NCBI GenBank assembly: GCA_003535955.1
Contig: DPZM01000221.1
Coordinates: forward strand, 1 to 12,524
Reading direction: 5' to 3'
Length of the DNA: 12,524 bases
DNA from: Lachnospiraceae bacterium
GTDB lineage: Bacteria > Bacillota > Clostridia > Lachnospirales > Lachnospiraceae
Positions 1 through 7,122 of this stretch are shown in pieces. How positions within the stretch are numbered: position 1 is the first letter of the stretch; the number at the start of each line of letters is the position of its first letter. The position numbers and the translations under genes are program-made. Below the pieces are notes generated by a model. The model saw only the letters and a program-made list of their open reading frames with translations. It was not told the DNA's origin and searched no databases.

Positions 1-1
1 G

Positions 2-25
2 AAGGTGACGGATGAGGTGAGGTGA
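2..25 (+). CDS. xseA: possible 3' end of xseA (exodeoxyribonuclease VII large subunit), partial
   Basis: In the frame starting at base 2 the sequence reads KVTDEVR and then TGA at 23-25. The gene normally just upstream of xseB in Clostridia is xseA, and XseA proteins often end in a short strand with alternating Val residues, which this tail could be. The other frames also close at once (TGA at 13-15 and at 6-8), so seven residues cannot settle which frame is the real end. The call rests mainly on conserved gene order. It would place the end of xseA about 49 bases before the xseB start. Confidence 0.35.
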   Translation, partial: KVTDEVR

Positions 26-74
26 TATAGCCTGACACCTGAGCCGGCACACAAGGAAATATACGAGGTACAAT

Positions 75-293
75 ATGAAAAAGGAAGAACTTGAAAAGCT
101 GACACTTGAAGAAGCATTTGAAAAGGTCGACCAAACACTTGAAGCCCTGTCGGGCGATGTGGCCCTTGAGAAGTCATTCGAACTCTACAAGGAAGGCATT
201 GACCTGCTCAAATACTGCGACGAGAAGATAAAAGGTGTTGAAGGACAGATAATGATCATGAACGAGGAGGGTGAAATTAATGAATTTCAATGA
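75..293 (+). CDS. xseB: exodeoxyribonuclease VII small subunit
   Basis: Small subunit of exodeoxyribonuclease VII, the cytoplasmic nuclease that degrades single-stranded DNA into oligonucleotides. The small subunit binds the XseA catalytic chain in several copies. The product has 72 residues, normal for the family. It shows the typical helical hairpin: LTLEEAFEKVDQTLEAL at about 9-25, a short turn (GDVALEKS), then the conserved LYKEGIDLLKYCDEKI at about 37-52. The ATG at 75 has a GAGGT site at 65-69. Its last 14 bases overlap ispA, whose ribosome-binding site lies inside xseB, so translation of the two is probably coupled. The position immediately before ispA and dxs is the usual Firmicute arrangement and supports the assignment. 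Confidence 0.93.
   Translation: MKKEELEKLTLEEAFEKVDQTLEALSGDVALEKSFELYKEGIDLLKYCDEKIKGVEGQIMIMNEEGEINEFQ
264..270 (+). promoter_or_regulatory. ribosome-binding site deciding the ispA start
   Basis: GAGGAGG lies inside the end of xseB. It is 9 bases from the ATG at 280 but directly abuts an in-frame GTG at 271. That spacing favours the ATG at 280 over the three-codon longer GTG start. Confidence 0.75.
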
Positions 294-1188
294 AGAATTA
301 AGAGACCGGGTAAGATATGCTGAGGAAATGGTCATAAAGAACGGAGTAATGGAGGAGGAAGGCTACCAGAAGACGGTATTGGCGGCCATGAACTACAGCC
401 TTCTCTCGGGCGGCAAGCGGTTAAGGCCCGTGATGATGAGGGAAGCGGCCCTCATGTTCGGGGAAGATCATCCCTGCCTGTCGGCCTTCATGTCGGCGAT
501 AGAGATGATCCACACCTATTCACTGGTGCATGATGACCTCCCGGCACTTGACAATGACGAATACAGAAGGGGCAAGAAGACGACCCATATAGTTTACGGT
601 GAGGATATGGCAATACTTACAGGTGATGCCCTTCTTAACATGGCTTTTGAAACGGCAACAGGCTCCCTTACCCTCTGTAAGGACGATCCGGTACTGCTCG
701 ACCGTGCTGTAAGGGCCCTTGGCGTACTTGCGAAGAAGGCAGGTATCTTCGGCATGATAGGCGGACAGGTCTATGATGTCGAAGCCGAGGATAAGGACTT
801 AAAGCTTACCGAGGATTCCATCCTCTTTATCTTTAAGCTTAAGACGGGAGCCCTCATCCAGGCATCCCTTATGACGGGCGCTATCCTGGGCGGCGCATCC
901 GATGATGACGTAGCCGTAATGGAGCAGGTCGGCGAAGCAGTGGGCATCGCATTCCAGATCCAGGACGATATCCTTGATGTGACCGGCAATCCCAAGGTTT
1001 TGGGTAAGCCGGTAGGGTCGGATGCCAGAAATAACAAGACCACCTACATTACCCTTAAGGGGCTTGAGGCGGCAACTAAGGATGTCGAAGCTTACTCCAA
1101 TAAGGCGATAGTTCTATTACAGGCTCTTGATAAGAAGAATGAATTCCTGGAGGAGCTTATCAGGTTCCTTATAAAACGTGAAAAATAG
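280..1188 (+). CDS. ispA: polyprenyl synthetase, farnesyl diphosphate synthase type
   Basis: Cytoplasmic prenyltransferase that condenses isopentenyl diphosphate with allylic diphosphates, most likely giving farnesyl diphosphate for undecaprenyl phosphate and quinone-type lipids. From the ATG at 280 it has 302 residues, typical for bacterial IspA. Visible motifs are GGKRLRP (44-50), which binds substrate diphosphate; the first aspartate-rich motif DDLPALDND (85-93), with the two-residue insertion seen in bacterial FPP synthases; KTG (188-190); and the second aspartate-rich motif QIQDDILD (226-233), which together with the first binds Mg2+. The exact product length (C15 or C20) cannot be read with certainty. 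It overlaps xseB by 14 bases and is followed 8 bases later by dxs, so two steps of isoprenoid synthesis are co-transcribed. Confidence 0.94.
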   Translation: MNFNEELRDRVRYAEEMVIKNGVMEEEGYQKTVLAAMNYSLLSGGKRLRPVMMREAALMFGEDHPCLSAFMSAIEMIHTYSLVHDDLPALDNDEYRRGKKTTHIVYGEDMAILTGDALLNMAFETATGSLTLCKDDPVLLDRAVRALGVLAKKAGIFGMIGGQVYDVEAEDKDLKLTEDSILFIFKLKTGALIQASLMTGAILGGASDDDVAVMEQVGEAVGIAFQIQDDILDVTGNPKVLGKPVGSDARNNKTTYITLKGLEAATKDVEAYSNKAIVLLQALDKKNEFLEELIRFLIKREK

Positions 1189-1191
1189 GAG
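1187..1191 (+). promoter_or_regulatory. ribosome-binding site for the dxs GTG start, embedded in the ispA stop
   Basis: AGGAG shares its first two bases with the ispA TAG stop (1186-1188) and sits 5 bases before the GTG at 1197. There is no ATG near this position, and the GTG gives the usual Dxs N-terminus (MILENI). The overlap of stop codon and Shine-Dalgarno site suggests coupling of dxs translation to ispA. Confidence 0.7.
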
Positions 1192-1196
1192 CAGTC

Positions 1197-3089
1197 GTGA
1201 TTCTTGAAAATATAAAAAAGCCAAATGACATAAAGAACATAGCTCCCGATAAATACGACGAGCTGGCTCAGGAGATAAGGGAATTCCTGATAAACAAGAT
1301 ATCGGTGACGGGTGGACACCTGGGCTCCAACCTGGGCGCGGTCGAGCTTACCATGGCCCTTCACCTGGTTGCCAACCTGCCAAAGGATAAGATCATATGG
1401 GATGTGGGTCATCAGTCCTATACCCACAAGCTCCTTACGGGAAGGCGTGAGGGATTTGAGACCCTGCGTAAGTACGGCGGCATGTCGGGCTTTCCTAAGC
1501 GTAAGGAAAGTTCCTGCGATTCCTTTGACACGGGGCATTCCTCGACTTCGGTATCGGCGGGGCTTGGCCTTGTGAAGGCAAGGGACCTGAAGGGAGAGGA
1601 TCACAGTGTGTATGCCGTTATAGGCGACGGGGCCCTTACGGGCGGTATGGCCTATGAGGCCCTCAACAATGCCGCAAGGCTTGATACCAACTATGTGATA
1701 ATCCTTAATGATAACAACATGTCCATAGCCGAAAACGTTGGCGGCATGAGCAAGTACCTTCGCAAGATAAGGACTGCGGAGGCCTACAAGGACTTCAAGA
1801 TAGGCCTTGAGAATACGCTTAACAAGATGCCGAGGGGCGAGCAGCTTGTAGATACCTTAAAGAGGTACAAGTCAGGCGTCAAGCAGCTGGTCGTGCCGGG
1901 CATGTTCTTCGAGGACATGGGCATTACCTATTTAGGCCCTGTTGACGGCCATGATATCAAGGCAATGGTAAGGATGCTCAAGGAGGCCCGCAAGCTTCCA
2001 AAGTGTGTCCTTGTCCATGTCATAACCAAGAAGGGCAAGGGCTATCTGCCGGCGGAGAGACATCCCGCACGTTTCCACGGTGCCGAACCCTTCGATATAG
2101 AGACCGGGCTTCCGTCAAGAAACCGGAAAAAGTCCAATTATACGGATGTTTTCTCAACGGTAATGACCAAGCTTGGTGCAAGGAATGAGGATGTGGTGGC
2201 GATAACGGCTGCCATGCCCGATGGGACCGGACTCAAGCGATTTTCAAATATGTATCCTGACCGTTTCTATGATGTGGGGATTGCCGAGGAGCATGCGGTT
2301 ACCTTCGCAGCCGGACTTGCGGCGGGAGGCTTAAGACCCATAGTGGCGGTCTATTCATCCTTCCTGCAGAGGGCCTACGATCAGATCCTCCATGATGTCT
2401 GCATCCAGAACCTTCCCGTAGTATTTGCGATAGACAGGGCGGGCCTTGTGGGAGCGGACGGCGAGACCCATCAGGGTATCTTCGATATTTCCTACCTGTC
2501 ATCGGTTCCCAACATGACCATTATGGCCCCCAAGAACAAGTGGGAGCTCTCGGATATGATGAAGTTCGCGGTTAAGTTCGAAAGTCCCATTGCCATACGT
2601 TACCCCAGGGGCGAGGCCTACGACGGCCTCAAGGACTTCAGGGCACCAATTGAATTCGGTAAGTCTGAGGTCATCTATGAGGAGAACGATATTGCCCTCT
2701 TTGCCCTCGGGAGCATGGTAAGGACGGCTGAAGAAGTAAGGACCGTACTCAAGGAGAAGGGGTATCCCGTAAGCCTTGTGAATGCCCGCTTCGCTAAGCC
2801 TATAGATACGGAAGTTTTGGAGGAGATGTGTAAGGGCCACTCACTCATAGTCACCATCGAGGAGAATGTCGCAAGCGGCGGCTATGGTGAGAAGGTCAGG
2901 GATTATATTTTTGACAATAAGCTTGACTGTGATGTGGAGATAATTGCCCTGCCGGATGACTACGTGGAGCATGGGAATGTAGATATCCTCAAACAGGAGG
3001 TCGGCATCGACACCGATTCCATAGTAAAGAAGGTCATCACAAGGTACTTAAGCTGGGGCAACAGGAACCGTAAGGATACGGATATATAA
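1197..3089 (+). CDS. dxs: 1-deoxy-D-xylulose-5-phosphate synthase
   Basis: Thiamine-diphosphate enzyme that joins pyruvate and glyceraldehyde 3-phosphate to 1-deoxy-D-xylulose 5-phosphate, the first step of the MEP isoprenoid pathway and also a precursor for thiamine and pyridoxal. It has 630 residues, full length for the family. Visible features are HLGSNLGAVELT (41-52) and GHQSYTHKLL (71-80), the thiamine-diphosphate/Mg motif GDGALTGG (143-150) continuing to NDNNMSI (171-177), the FHGAEPFD segment before the linker, the EEHAVTFAAGLA pyrimidine-domain motif, and GLVGADGETHQGIFD. A C-terminal transketolase-like domain ends the chain. It starts with GTG. Presence of dxs beside ispA implies that this organism makes isoprenoids by the MEP route. 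tlyA follows after 9 bases. Confidence 0.97.
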   Translation: MILENIKKPNDIKNIAPDKYDELAQEIREFLINKISVTGGHLGSNLGAVELTMALHLVANLPKDKIIWDVGHQSYTHKLLTGRREGFETLRKYGGMSGFPKRKESSCDSFDTGHSSTSVSAGLGLVKARDLKGEDHSVYAVIGDGALTGGMAYEALNNAARLDTNYVIILNDNNMSIAENVGGMSKYLRKIRTAEAYKDFKIGLENTLNKMPRGEQLVDTLKRYKSGVKQLVVPGMFFEDMGITYLGPVDGHDIKAMVRMLKEARKLPKCVLVHVITKKGKGYLPAERHPARFHGAEPFDIETGLPSRNRKKSNYTDVFSTVMTKLGARNEDVVAITAAMPDGTGLKRFSNMYPDRFYDVGIAEEHAVTFAAGLAAGGLRPIVAVYSSFLQRAYDQILHDVCIQNLPVVFAIDRAGLVGADGETHQGIFDISYLSSVPNMTIMAPKNKWELSDMMKFAVKFESPIAIRYPRGEAYDGLKDFRAPIEFGKSEVIYEENDIALFALGSMVRTAEEVRTVLKEKGYPVSLVNARFAKPIDTEVLEEMCKGHSLIVTIEENVASGGYGEKVRDYIFDNKLDCDVEIIALPDDYVEHGNVDILKQEVGIDTDSIVKKVITRYLSWGNRNRKDTDI

Positions 3090-3098
3090 GCAGATGTT

Positions 3099-3935
3099 AT
3101 GAAAAAGAGACTTGACGTTATATTGGTAAATGGTGGCTATGCGGCCTCAAGGGAGAAGGCCAGAGCACTGATCATGGCAGGCAGCGTCTTCGTAAAGGGA
3201 CAGCGCGAGGACAAGGCCGGAAGCATGTTTGAGGAAGAGGGCATTGACATAACCGTTAAGGGAAGTCCCCTTAAGTATGTAAGCCGTGGCGGGCTTAAGC
3301 TTGAGAAGGCTCTTAAGGAATTCCCCATAAACCTTAATGACTGCATATGCATGGATATAGGCGCCTCGACGGGCGGATTTACGGACTGCATGCTGCAGAA
3401 CGGGGCGGCTAAGGTATATTCGATAGATGTAGGATACGGACAGCTTGACTGGAAGCTAAGGAGCGATGAGAGGGTCGTGTGCATGGAGAAGACCAATTTC
3501 CGGTACATACAGCCTTCGGATATAGAGGATGAGCCTGATTTTGCCTCATGCGATGTATCCTTTATATCGCTTGATAAGATACTTTCCCCGGCCCATGCCC
3601 TTCTTAAGGAGGGGGCCGGAATGGTGTGCCTTATTAAGCCCCAGTTCGAGGCGGGCCGCGACAAGGTCGGCAAGAAGGGTGTTGTAAGGGATAAGGCAGT
3701 CCATGAGGAAGTGATACATGCGGTAATGGGCTACGCGGTATCAGCAGGCTTTGAGATAAGGGGACTTACCTTTTCGCCGATAAGGGGACCTGAGGGAAAC
3801 ATAGAGTACCCCATCTACCTTATTAAGCCGGCTAAAGGAGCTGAGACTGCAGGCGGATTCCTTGCGGATGAGACTGTGAAAGGTATAGTCGATGCAGCAC
3901 ATGAGAGCCTTGATAAGTCCAATAATGGGAACTGA
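3099..3935 (+). CDS. tlyA: TlyA family rRNA (cytidine-2'-O)-methyltransferase
   Basis: Predicted S-adenosylmethionine-dependent 2'-O-methyltransferase of ribosomal RNA; characterised TlyA enzymes modify cytidines in 16S and 23S rRNA. Family members are often labelled hemolysin A, a name that probably does not describe the main role. The 278-residue protein has an N-terminal S4 RNA-binding domain (about 3-60, with SREKARALIMAGSVFVKG at 17-34). An FtsJ-like Rossmann methyltransferase follows: SAM motif MDIGASTGGFTD (85-96), DVGYGQLDWKLR (110-121), CDVSFISL (151-158) and LIKPQFEAGR (168-177). The start at 3099 has no convincing Shine-Dalgarno site (only AAGCAG overlapping the dxs stop), so translation may depend on coupling to dxs 9 bases upstream. 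The exact rRNA target cannot be inferred. Confidence 0.92.
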   Translation: MKKRLDVILVNGGYAASREKARALIMAGSVFVKGQREDKAGSMFEEEGIDITVKGSPLKYVSRGGLKLEKALKEFPINLNDCICMDIGASTGGFTDCMLQNGAAKVYSIDVGYGQLDWKLRSDERVVCMEKTNFRYIQPSDIEDEPDFASCDVSFISLDKILSPAHALLKEGAGMVCLIKPQFEAGRDKVGKKGVVRDKAVHEEVIHAVMGYAVSAGFEIRGLTFSPIRGPEGNIEYPIYLIKPAKGAETAGGFLADETVKGIVDAAHESLDKSNNGN

Positions 3936-3957
3936 CAGGTAAGTGCCGGATCTTAAA

Positions 3958-3962
3958 AGAGG
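3958..3962 (+). promoter_or_regulatory. ribosome-binding site deciding the nadK start
   Basis: AGAGG lies 7 bases before the ATG at 3970. It sits inside the nine-codon extension that would be translated from the in-frame GTG at 3943, which has only a weak site before it. The protein homology also begins at the ATG. Confidence 0.7.
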
Positions 3963-3969
3963 AAGAGCT

Positions 3970-4806
3970 ATGAATGATTTTCTTGTGGTATCAAATAAGG
4001 AGAAGGACCCAGAGGGTGAAGTATCGCAGATGATAAGGAACCATCTGACGGCACAGGGATGTACCGTGAGGACCACGAGTGTGAGTCACGGCAACATACG
4101 CAAGGAAGACCTTAACAGATCCGTCGATGAGGGGGCACAATGCGTCCTGGTCCTTGGCGGAGACGGAACCCTTATACAGGTGGCGGGAGCACTGGCTTCA
4201 AAGGATGTTCCCTTACTTGGAATAAACTTAGGAACCTTAGGATACCTTGCCGAGATAGAAACAGACCAGATAATACCCACCCTTGACCGTCTCGTGAAGG
4301 ATGATTACGAGATAGAGGAGCGCATGATGTTAAGCACGTCATCGGGCGGTGACAGGCGGGATGCCCTTAACGATATAATAATCACCCGCTACGGCGATCC
4401 CAGGGTGGTAAGATACATCATCTATGTAAACGGACGGTGTTTAAGCACCTATGATGCCGACGGTATCATCATTTCGACACCGACCGGTTCGACCGGATAC
4501 AACTTGTCGGCCGGAGGCCCGATAGTTGAGCCTAACGCCAAGCTTATCCTTATAACTCCCATATGCCCGCACACTCTGAACACAAGGGCTATAGTGTTAT
4601 CAAGTGATGACCTTATAAGCATAGAGGTGTGCAAGAGCAAATACATGAGGGAGTATGAGGCTTGCGTATCCTGCGACGGGATATCGACCATAAGGCTGTC
4701 CGCAGGTGACAGCGTGGATGTCAGGAAGGCCGACGGGGTTACCAAGGTGATAAAGATGAGCAGGGAAGGATTCCTTGATGTACTGTCAAGGAAGCTTGGG
4801 ACCTGA
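3970..4806 (+). CDS. nadK: NAD kinase
   Basis: Cytoplasmic NAD kinase, which phosphorylates NAD+ to NADP+ and so sets the NADPH pool. From the ATG at 3970 it has 278 residues, usual for clostridial enzymes. It shows the diagnostic GGDGT motif (63-67), in which Asp is catalytic. LGTLGYLAEIE follows at 88-97. ND (134-135) stands where many homologues have NE, a change I believe is common in Lachnospiraceae. The long signature PTGSTGYNLSAGGP is at 171-184. The gene lies between tlyA and argR, the standard place for it in Clostridia. Its stop TGA shares a base with an ATG at 4806 that opens a micro-ORF. Confidence 0.95.
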   Translation: MNDFLVVSNKEKDPEGEVSQMIRNHLTAQGCTVRTTSVSHGNIRKEDLNRSVDEGAQCVLVLGGDGTLIQVAGALASKDVPLLGINLGTLGYLAEIETDQIIPTLDRLVKDDYEIEERMMLSTSSGGDRRDALNDIIITRYGDPRVVRYIIYVNGRCLSTYDADGIIISTPTGSTGYNLSAGGPIVEPNAKLILITPICPHTLNTRAIVLSSDDLISIEVCKSKYMREYEACVSCDGISTIRLSAGDSVDVRKADGVTKVIKMSREGFLDVLSRKLGT

Positions 4807-4874
4807 TGGATCAGGGTAGTATAAAGCAGATCATGAAGGCTTGGAACAGTCATAAAGAATGCGTAACCTTATGA
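4806..4874 (+). CDS. micro-ORF 1 (22 aa) overlapping the nadK stop, coding status uncertain
   Basis: An ATG overlaps the nadK stop codon by one base (TGATG, 4804-4808) and opens a 22-codon frame. The frame starts MDQGSIKQIMKAWNSH, ends CVTL, and stops at TGA 4872-4874. A usable Shine-Dalgarno site (AAGGAAG, 4788-4794) lies 11 bases upstream inside nadK. The stop overlaps the ATG of the next micro-ORF as ATGA (4871-4874). The peptide has one Trp and one Cys, is mildly basic, and has no recognisable domain or membrane segment. It may be a coupling device that carries ribosomes from nadK towards argR, a real small protein, or chance. No homologue is known to me. Confidence 0.35.
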   Translation: MDQGSIKQIMKAWNSHKECVTL

Positions 4875-4930
4875 CAAATGACAGAAGGAAGAGACTGAGG
4901 GAAGAGAAGAGACAGAAGGAAGCGACATGA
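4871..4930 (+). CDS. micro-ORF 2 (19 aa), basic peptide overlapping the argR start, coding status uncertain
   Basis: This 19-codon frame begins at the ATGA shared with micro-ORF 1 and ends at an ATGA (4927-4930) shared with the argR start. The peptide reads MTNDRRKRLREEK and ends RQKEAT; it is almost entirely charged and would be helical. Its first codons resemble those of ArgR: both have Asp-Arg-Arg at positions 4-6 (MTNDRRKR against MSSDRRTR), with 16 of the first 24 bases identical. No clear Shine-Dalgarno site precedes it, so it would need re-initiation after micro-ORF 1. A longer version from the in-frame ATG at 4859 is possible. It contains the argR ribosome-binding site. It could be a decayed duplication of the argR start, a coupling ORF, or an accident of purine-rich sequence. 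Confidence 0.33.
   Translation: MTNDRRKRLREEKRQKEAT
4880..4922 (+). repeat. 12-bp direct repeat in the argR leader, third partial copy in argR
   Basis: GACAGAAGGAAG occurs at 4880-4891 and again exactly at 4911-4922. An 8-base partial copy (GACAGAAG) at 4936-4943 is codons 4-6 of argR. The whole segment 4880-4922 is nearly pure purine on the plus strand. The second copy supplies the argR Shine-Dalgarno site (AGAAGGA, 4914-4920). The first copy and the one in argR both start at codon 4 of their own reading frames. Confidence 0.8.
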
Positions 4931-5373
4931 GCAGCGACAGAAGAACCAGGATATTAAAGATCATATCGGAAAACGTGATACAGACCCAGGAGGAGCTGGC
5001 CGACAGGCTTAATGCGGAAGGCTTTCCGGTGACCCAGGCCACCGTGTCAAGGGATATAAAGCAATTAAACCTTATAAAGGTCCCGGTTGGTGACGGGCGG
5101 GCGCGCTATGCACCCCATGGGGATAAGTCGGATGAGATTGACGAGAAATACGTAAATGTCTTGCGGACCGGCTTTAAGTCCATGGATATGGCCATGAACA
5201 TCCTCGTGATCAAGACGATATCGGGCATGGCGATGGCGGTTGCCGCAGCTGTCGATGCGCTTGATTTTCCGCAGATCGTGGGATCGATAGCCGGCGATGA
5301 CACCGTGATGTGCGCTGTGAGAACTATAGAAGATACTTACAAGGTGATGGATCAGATAGAGAGGTTGTTATAA
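4927..5373 (+). CDS. argR: arginine repressor / arginine-responsive regulator
   Basis: Hexameric DNA-binding regulator of arginine metabolism. It senses L-arginine, represses biosynthesis and, in Bacillus AhrC, also activates catabolism. The product has 148 residues, normal length. The N-terminal winged helix-turn-helix is clear (TQEELADRLNAEGFPVTQAT at 19-38, then the recognition-helix segment VSRDIKQLNLIKV). The C-terminal oligomerisation and arginine-binding domain carries GMAMAVAAAVDALDFP and GSIAGDDTVMCAVRT, whose paired Asp residues bind arginine. The ATG at 4927 has AGAAGGA at 4914-4920. argR lies between nadK and recN, as in other Clostridia, so its expression is tied to the housekeeping operon. 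No convincing ARG box is seen at its own start. Confidence 0.95.
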   Translation: MSSDRRTRILKIISENVIQTQEELADRLNAEGFPVTQATVSRDIKQLNLIKVPVGDGRARYAPHGDKSDEIDEKYVNVLRTGFKSMDMAMNILVIKTISGMAMAVAAAVDALDFPQIVGSIAGDDTVMCAVRTIEDTYKVMDQIERLL

Positions 5374-5376
5374 CAG

Positions 5377-7056
5377 ATGCTTATTAACCTGCATGTGAAG
5401 AACGTGGCCCTTATTGATGATGTGGAGCTTGATTTACGGGAGGGCCTTAACATACTTACCGGTGAGACGGGTGCCGGCAAATCACTCATAATAGATGCCG
5501 TTAATTTCGCCCTGGGAAAGAGGATGAAGTCCGATGTCATAAGGGATGAGGCCGATCATGCATTGTGTGAGCTGACCTTTACGGTTGACTCGGATGAGAT
5601 CAGGGATAAGCTTAACGAACTCATGATACCCTGCGAGGACAATACCGTCATCATAAAGCGTAAGCTCATGAATGGGCGCAGCATTATAAGAATAAACGAC
5701 GAATCGGCGTCGGCTGCGACCCTTAAGGACTTAGCGGCTGTCCTCATCGACATACACGGTCAGCACGAGCACCAGTCACTTTTATATAAGAGCAAGCATA
5801 AGCAGATACTTGATTCCTACTGTGGAGATCCCCTGACCGATATCACGGATAAGCTAAGCCTTCTGTATAAGGATTACATGGCTGTGAAGGCGGAGCTTGA
5901 GGACGCGCTTACGTCCGGCAGGGATACCGGCCGGGCTATGGAGCTTGCCCGGTTTGAGGTTGATGAGATAATGCGGGCCGGTATAAAGGAGGGCGAGATC
6001 GAGGCCCTTGAGAGCGAATACCGCAGGCTGTCCAATTCAAAAAGGATAGCGGAATCAGTCGACCTGGTGCACAGGATATCCGGATATGATGACGAGGCGG
6101 CAGCAGGCTCACAGATAGGGCGGGCCCTGTCGAGGCTCCGGGGAGCCCTTGAATACGACCCGGCCCTTAAGGACTTATGTGACGAGTTAGCGGATATAGA
6201 CGGCCTGCTGAATGACTTTAACCGGGCCCTGGCAGGCTATGAGGACTCACTTGACAGTTCAGGCGAGCGCTTTTTAGAAGTGGAAGAGAGGCTTAACCTT
6301 GTAAACCATATAAGGGACCGTTACGGTGATACCCTTGAGGATATAAATGATTACCTGAAAAAGCAGCAGGAGATGGTCGATAAGTATTCCGATTTCGAGG
6401 CTTATACAAAGGGCCTTAAAAAGAAAGCGGAAGATTTAAGGGGCGAAGTACTTAAGTTAAGCTGTAAAGCTTCGGAAATAAGGACAAAAGAGGCGCAGGT
6501 CTTATCTTCCGAAATTAAGGAGGCCCTGCTTGATCTTAACTTCCTCGATGTAAGGTTTGAGATAAAGGTAGTACCCGATGAGGAGAAGCTCACTTCTTCG
6601 GGCTATGACTCGGTTGAGTTCCTTATAAGCACCAATCCCGGGGAGAAGATGAGGCCCTTAAATGAGGTGGCTTCGGGCGGTGAGCTGTCGAGGATCATGC
6701 TTGCCCTCAAGACGGTCCTTGCCGATAAGGACAGCGTCGGAACCCTTATCTTCGACGAGATAGATACAGGTATCAGCGGCCGCACGGCCCAGAAGGTATC
6801 GGAGAAGCTTAAGCAGCTCTCGGGCAAGCGCCAGGTTATCTGCATAACCCATCTGCCCCAGATCGCAGCGATGGCCGATGATCATTTCCTGATAAGCAAG
6901 GAAGTTAAGAATGAACGCACAGTGACCGAGGTCGTAAGGCTTGATGAGGAGGCTTCCGTGAGGGAGCTTGCAAGGATGCTCGGCGGTGTTTCTATTACGG
7001 AAAATACACTAAAAAGTGCAAAAGAGATGAAAATGCTTGCAATCAACATAATATAG
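5377..7056 (+). CDS. recN: DNA repair protein RecN
   Basis: SMC-like ATPase that acts early in recombinational repair of double-strand breaks, binding and holding DNA ends in the cytoplasm. It has 559 residues, full length. The N-terminal ATPase half carries Walker A GETGAGKS (29-36) and the RecN-typical IDIHGQHEHQSLL (124-136). A central region of about 150-380 is rich in Glu, Lys and Leu heptads and forms the expected antiparallel coiled coil. The C-terminal half has the ABC signature SGGELS (433-438), Walker B TLIFDEID with Asp460-Glu461, and the switch ITHLPQIA with His492. The start is 3 bases after the argR stop, with AGAGAGG at 5358-5364. It is the last gene of the conserved cluster; no terminator follows before 7123. 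Confidence 0.96.
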   Translation: MLINLHVKNVALIDDVELDLREGLNILTGETGAGKSLIIDAVNFALGKRMKSDVIRDEADHALCELTFTVDSDEIRDKLNELMIPCEDNTVIIKRKLMNGRSIIRINDESASAATLKDLAAVLIDIHGQHEHQSLLYKSKHKQILDSYCGDPLTDITDKLSLLYKDYMAVKAELEDALTSGRDTGRAMELARFEVDEIMRAGIKEGEIEALESEYRRLSNSKRIAESVDLVHRISGYDDEAAAGSQIGRALSRLRGALEYDPALKDLCDELADIDGLLNDFNRALAGYEDSLDSSGERFLEVEERLNLVNHIRDRYGDTLEDINDYLKKQQEMVDKYSDFEAYTKGLKKKAEDLRGEVLKLSCKASEIRTKEAQVLSSEIKEALLDLNFLDVRFEIKVVPDEEKLTSSGYDSVEFLISTNPGEKMRPLNEVASGGELSRIMLALKTVLADKDSVGTLIFDEIDTGISGRTAQKVSEKLKQLSGKRQVICITHLPQIAAMADDHFLISKEVKNERTVTEVVRLDEEASVRELARMLGGVSITENTLKSAKEMKMLAINII

Positions 7057-7065
7057 TGTTATCAT
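7037..7065 (+). promoter_or_regulatory. candidate sigma-A promoter for the 7123 gene
   Basis: TTGCAA (7037-7042, 4 of 6 against TTGACA) is followed after 17 bases by TATCAT (7060-7065, 5 of 6 against TATAAT). The -35 box lies in the last codons of recN. Transcription would start near 7072, leaving a leader of about 50 bases. The boxes are only moderately good, and read-through from recN is equally possible. Confidence 0.35.
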
Positions 7066-7077
7066 ATTTTATTGAGT

Positions 7078-7091
7078 TAACAAAGTTGTTA
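7078..7091. repeat. short inverted repeat upstream of the 7123 gene
   Basis: TAACAA-AG-TTGTTA is a perfect 6-bp inverted repeat with a 2-base spacer, just downstream of the likely transcription start. It could be a repressor operator or a weak leader hairpin. No T-run follows, so it is not a terminator for recN. Such a short AT-rich palindrome can also arise by chance. Confidence 0.3.
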
Positions 7092-7122
7092 CATTTCGGG
7101 GAATAAAGTCATAGGAAAGTTT

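Noticed and set aside
271..279. GTG start for ispA at 271
   Set aside because: The GAGGAGG site ends at base 270, too close to initiate at 271 but well placed for the ATG at 280, which also gives the family's usual N-terminus.
1092..1604. 170-codon minus-strand frame across the end of ispA and start of dxs
   Set aside because: Both plus-strand genes are full length and conserved here. The minus product is low-complexity and lacks a ribosome-binding site or family features. Similar shadows at 2499-2840, 3137-3673 and 4449-4853 were rejected for the same reason.
3943..3969. GTG start for nadK at 3943
   Set aside because: The clear Shine-Dalgarno site at 3958-3962 falls inside this extension and serves the ATG at 3970. 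The extra residues do not resemble NadK N-termini.
4859..4870. Longer start for micro-ORF 2 at the ATG 4859
   Set aside because: It would break the exact ATGA overlap with micro-ORF 1, and no better ribosome-binding site precedes it. It remains a minor alternative, not a separate feature.
7057..7122. Terminator directly after recN
   Set aside because: The only inverted repeat (7078-7091) is short and AT-rich and is followed by CATTTCGGGG rather than a T-run.
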